DNA of 64,000 nucleotides from CAXMMR01 sp965198995 (GTDB lineage: Bacteria; Pseudomonadota; Alphaproteobacteria; Acetobacterales; Acetobacteraceae). The notes below the pieces were generated by a model. The model ran no database searches, was not told where the DNA came from, and was given only the letters and a program-made list of their open reading frames with translations. The position numbers were made by a program, and so were the translations under genes. How positions within the stretch are numbered: position 1 is the first letter of the stretch; each line of letters begins with the position of its first letter. This document shows positions 61,620-64,000 of the stretch, one piece after another. The stretch spans positions 62,001-126,000 of the forward strand of contig CBDAQG010000002.1 in assembly GCA_965198995.1 (NCBI GenBank). The letters run 5' to 3'.

Positions 61620-62609
61620 CCCCGCCCGCCAGCAAGCGACCATCCGCCCATGAGTTTCGGCGAACGGCGGCGTCTCCACCCGGCAGCGCTCGACGGCGAG
61701 CGGGCAGCGCGGATGGAAGCTGCAGCCTGGCGGCGGGTGCTCGGGGTCTGGCGGCTCGCCCTGGACGATGGCCAGGCCGTCGCCCGGGATGGCGCCGGGC
61801 TCCAGCACCGCCTCGAGCAGCATGCACGCATACGGGTGGGCGGGGCGGGTGAAGAAGTCGTCGGCGTCGGCGAGCTCGACCAGGCGGCCGAGATACATCA
61901 CGCCCACCCGGTCGCTGACGTGCCGGATCACCGCCAGGTCGTGCGAGATGAACACGAAGGCGAGGCGGAAACGGGCGCGGATGTCGGCCAACAGGTTGAG
62001 GATCTGCGCCTGGATGGAGACGTCGAGCGCCGACACCGGCTCGTCGGCGACGATCAGCGACGGCTCCAGCGCCAGCGCCCGGGCGATGGCGATGCGCTGC
62101 TTCTGGCCGCCGGAGAACTCGTGCGGGAAACGGCTCAGCGCCTCGCGCGGCAGGCCGATGAGGTCGCACAGCGCCGCCACGCGGCGGGCGCGCTCGGCGC
62201 GGCTGCCGACCCGGTGGATGACCAGCGGCTCGGCGAGCGCGGCGCCGATGCGCAGCCGCGGGTCGAGCGAGCCGTTCGGGTCCTGGAAGATCATCTGCAT
62301 CGAGCGGCGGCGGCGGCGCAGGGCGGCGGGGGACAGGCGCGCGAGCGTCTCGCCCTCGACCAGGACGCGGCCGGTGGTGGGCGGGGTGAGGTGCAGCACC
62401 ATGCGGCCGAGGGTCGATTTGCCGCAGCCGCTCTCGCCGACGATGCCGAGCGTCTCGCCGCGGCCGAGCCGGAAGCTGACATCGCGCACCGCGCTGAGCG
62501 TGCCGCCGCCCGGCAGCCGGTAATCGCGGCCGACACCCTCGACGACGAGCAGGTCGTCGGATCGCTCGCCGGCGGAGCGATCTTCAGCCGGGAGGTGAGC
62601 GTCAGGCAT
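61617..62609 (-). CDS. Dipeptide/oligopeptide ABC transporter ATP-binding protein (DppF type)
   Basis: 330 residues from ATG 62609, overlapping the preceding ATPase gene by 8 bp. Walker A GIVGESGCGKSTLGR, Q-loop MIFQDPNGSLDPR, signature FSGGQKQRIAIARAL, Walker B LIVADEPVSALD, switch His in FISHDLAV, and the C-terminal oligo_HPY region with CSFHPRCPLAVERCR, probably a [4Fe-4S] site. Pairs with the other ATPase to energise peptide or similar solute import. Confidence 0.92.
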   Translation of the reverse strand: MPDAHLPAEDRSAGERSDDLLVVEGVGRDYRLPGGGTLSAVRDVSFRLGRGETLGIVGESGCGKSTLGRMVLHLTPPTTGRVLVEGETLARLSPAALRRRRRSMQMIFQDPNGSLDPRLRIGAALAEPLVIHRVGSRAERARRVAALCDLIGLPREALSRFPHEFSGGQKQRIAIARALALEPSLIVADEPVSALDVSIQAQILNLLADIRARFRLAFVFISHDLAVIRHVSDRVGVMYLGRLVELADADDFFTRPAHPYACMLLEAVLEPGAIPGDGLAIVQGEPPDPEHPPPGCSFHPRCPLAVERCRVETPPFAETHGRMVACWRAG

Positions 62610-63594
62610 CAAGCGGGTACCAGCAAGCGACGGGATGCGGGGTGCCGGACAGCGGCGAGCTGACAAGAGGGGGGCGCTCGGCGGCGCAGCGGGCGTCGGC
62701 GCGCTCGCAGCGGGCGGTGAAGGGACAGCCGGCCAGGCGGTCGCGCGGCGGCGGCACGCTGCCGGGGATGGCGGCCAGGCGCCCGCGTGGGCCCGACAGG
62801 CGCGGCCGGGCGGCGAGCAGGGCGGCGGTGTAGGGGTGGCGCGGGGCGGCGAACAGGGCGCCGGCGGGCGCAGTCTCGACCACCAGCCCGGCATACATCA
62901 CGCAGACCCGGTCGGCGTAGCCGGAGATCACGCCCAAATCGTGGGTGATCAGCAGCACCGCCATGCCGCGTTCCCGCCGCAGCCGGGCGATCAGGTCCAG
63001 CACCTGGCGCTGCACGGTGACGTCGAGCGCCGTCGTCGGCTCGTCGGCGATCAGCAGCGCCGGGTCGGCGGCGAGCGCGATGGCGATCATCACCCGCTGG
63101 CGCAGGCCGCCCGAGAGCTCGTGCTGATACTGCGCCAGCCGCCGCTCGGGGGCGCCGATGCCGACCAGGACCAGCAGCTCGCGCACCCGGGCAGCCAGGG
63201 CGGCGCCGCGCAGACCGGTATGCAGGCGCACCGCCTCGGCGATCTGCCAGCCGACGGTGAAGGTCGGGTTGAGGCTGCTCATCGGCTCCTGGAAGATCAT
63301 GCCGATGCGGCTGCCGCGCAGCGCCTGCAGGCGGCGGCGCGACAGGCTGCCCACGACCTCGTCCTCGAAGCGGATCGTGCCGCCGGCGACCCGGGTCGGC
63401 GGCTCGGGCAGCAGACGGAGCACGGAGAGCGCGGTCACGCTCTTGCCGCAGCCGCTCTCGCCGACCAGGCCGAGGATCTCGCCGGCATCGAGCGACAGGG
63501 ACACGTCGTCGAGCAGCGGGATCGGGGCGCCGGCGCCGGTGACCTCGACGCGGAGGCGGTCGATCTCGAGGAGACCCCGATGCCTACTGGCCAT
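62602..63594 (-). CDS. Dipeptide/oligopeptide ABC transporter ATP-binding protein (DppD type)
   Basis: 330 residues from ATG 63594, overlapping the binding-protein gene by 11 bp. Walker A LVGESGCGKSVTALSVL, Q-loop MIFQEPMSSLNPTFTVGWQ, signature LSGGLRQRVMIAIAL, Walker B LLIADEPTTALD, switch LLITHDLGV, and CPFTARCERADARC at the C-terminus. No permease gene lies between it and the binding protein. Confidence 0.92.
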   Translation of the reverse strand: MASRHRGLLEIDRLRVEVTGAGAPIPLLDDVSLSLDAGEILGLVGESGCGKSVTALSVLRLLPEPPTRVAGGTIRFEDEVVGSLSRRRLQALRGSRIGMIFQEPMSSLNPTFTVGWQIAEAVRLHTGLRGAALAARVRELLVLVGIGAPERRLAQYQHELSGGLRQRVMIAIALAADPALLIADEPTTALDVTVQRQVLDLIARLRRERGMAVLLITHDLGVISGYADRVCVMYAGLVVETAPAGALFAAPRHPYTAALLAARPRLSGPRGRLAAIPGSVPPPRDRLAGCPFTARCERADARCAAERPPLVSSPLSGTPHPVACWYPLDA

Positions 63595-64000
63595 CGGTGA
63601 CCCAGACATAGGCGTAGTTGATCGGGGTGTAGATCGGGTCGGTCAGCAGCGCGTCCGGGCCGGCGAGGCGGCGGCTCTTCAGCACGTAGTATCGGGTGTT
63701 GAGGATCGGCACCCAGGGAGCGTCCTGCATGATCCTGGCGAAGATGGCGTGCCAGGCCGCGAGCCGCTCGGGGCCGCGCGCCGGGTCAGCAATCGCGTCT
63801 GCGGCGACGGCGGCGCGGTCGAGGTCGCGATTGCAGTAGAACGGCCAATTCCAGCCGCCGGGCACGGCGCTGCCGCAGGACAGCGTCGGCGTGTAGAAGT
63901 CCGACGGGTCCGGAAAGTCGTCCACCCAGGCGTCGCCGCCGGACCACACCAGCGGCGCGCCGCCCGGCGCGCCGGCGGCGGCGTTCACCGTCTGCAGCGC
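63584..64000 (-). CDS. ABC transporter substrate-binding protein, family 5 (C-terminal part, runs off the window)
   Basis: The last 138 codons of an SBP_bac_5 protein. DAWVDDFPDPSDFYTPTLSC with WNWPFYCNRDLDRA and the late WVPILNTRYYVLKS match the C-terminal lobe of peptide-binding proteins of the DppA/OppA group. The N-terminal part with the signal peptide lies outside. It heads the two ATPase genes; permease genes, if any, must lie upstream beyond the window. Confidence 0.85.
   Translation of the reverse strand, partial: ALQTVNAAAGAPGGAPLVWSGGDAWVDDFPDPSDFYTPTLSCGSAVPGGWNWPFYCNRDLDRAAVAADAIADPARGPERLAAWHAIFARIMQDAPWVPILNTRYYVLKSRRLAGPDALLTDPIYTPINYAYVWVTDGQ

Overview
The window is about 64 kb of GC-rich DNA (Shine-Dalgarno-led genes, many ATGA/GTGA stop-start overlaps) from a chromosome of an alphaproteobacterium. 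An aerobic (cob-type) cobalamin pathway, a bacteriophytochrome with its heme oxygenase, a PutA without a recognisable DNA-binding arm, and very many dispersed palindromic intergenic repeats suggest Acetobacteraceae/Rhodospirillales; that placement is inference and no species can be named.

Layout. 1-13.3 kb: mixed housekeeping and accessory genes (membrane-anchored AAA+ ATPase fragment, manganese catalase, SDR, secreted SGNH hydrolase, OpgC-type membrane protein, Tyr/Pro-rich secreted protein, Spy-like protein, an acyl carrier protein with an FkbH-type enzyme, a HAD phosphatase, and a CadC-like regulator with TPRs and a Cys-less rhodanese domain). 13.3-24 kb: putA, a lipid/polysaccharide pair (glycosyltransferase 2 plus CDP-alcohol phosphotransferase), a large secreted DUF4142/RTX-like protein, small stress and membrane proteins, a methyltransferase. 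24-25.4 kb: tRNA-Ala(CGC), yggT, folD.

25.6-46.4 kb: a nearly complete cobalamin cluster of about 20 genes. A cobalamin riboswitch at about 46.3-46.4 kb heads the main minus-strand run (DUF1636 protein, cobW, cobN, cobG, cobH, cobI, cobJ), followed by cobL-cobE-cobM, cobB-cobT-cobS and cobU-cobO-cobQ. Four genes (cbiB, a cobC-like phosphatase, cbiD, cobK) lie on the opposite strand, three of them wedged between minus-strand neighbours with tail-to-tail overlaps. CbiD stands where CobF would be expected, beside the aerobic CobG and CobE. cobQ is interrupted by a frameshifting deletion near its 3' end.

46.5-64 kb: an AI-2E-type permease with an extra Rossmann-like C-terminal domain, a DUF485/acetate symporter pair, a hybrid histidine kinase with a single-domain response regulator, an OPT-type transporter, a bacteriophytochrome hybrid kinase translationally coupled to heme oxygenase, a phosphatase/flavoprotein pair, and the start of a dipeptide ABC transporter operon (two ATPases and a partial binding protein).

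Two families of dispersed repeats pervade the window. Repeat A (about 15 sites) is built from GC-rich palindromic arms; repeat B (7 sites) is an inverted-repeat element of about 100 bp whose 35-bp arms are themselves poly-T/poly-A palindromes. They sit in almost every gap, even inside operons, and supply stop codons and short C-terminal tails to several unrelated proteins.
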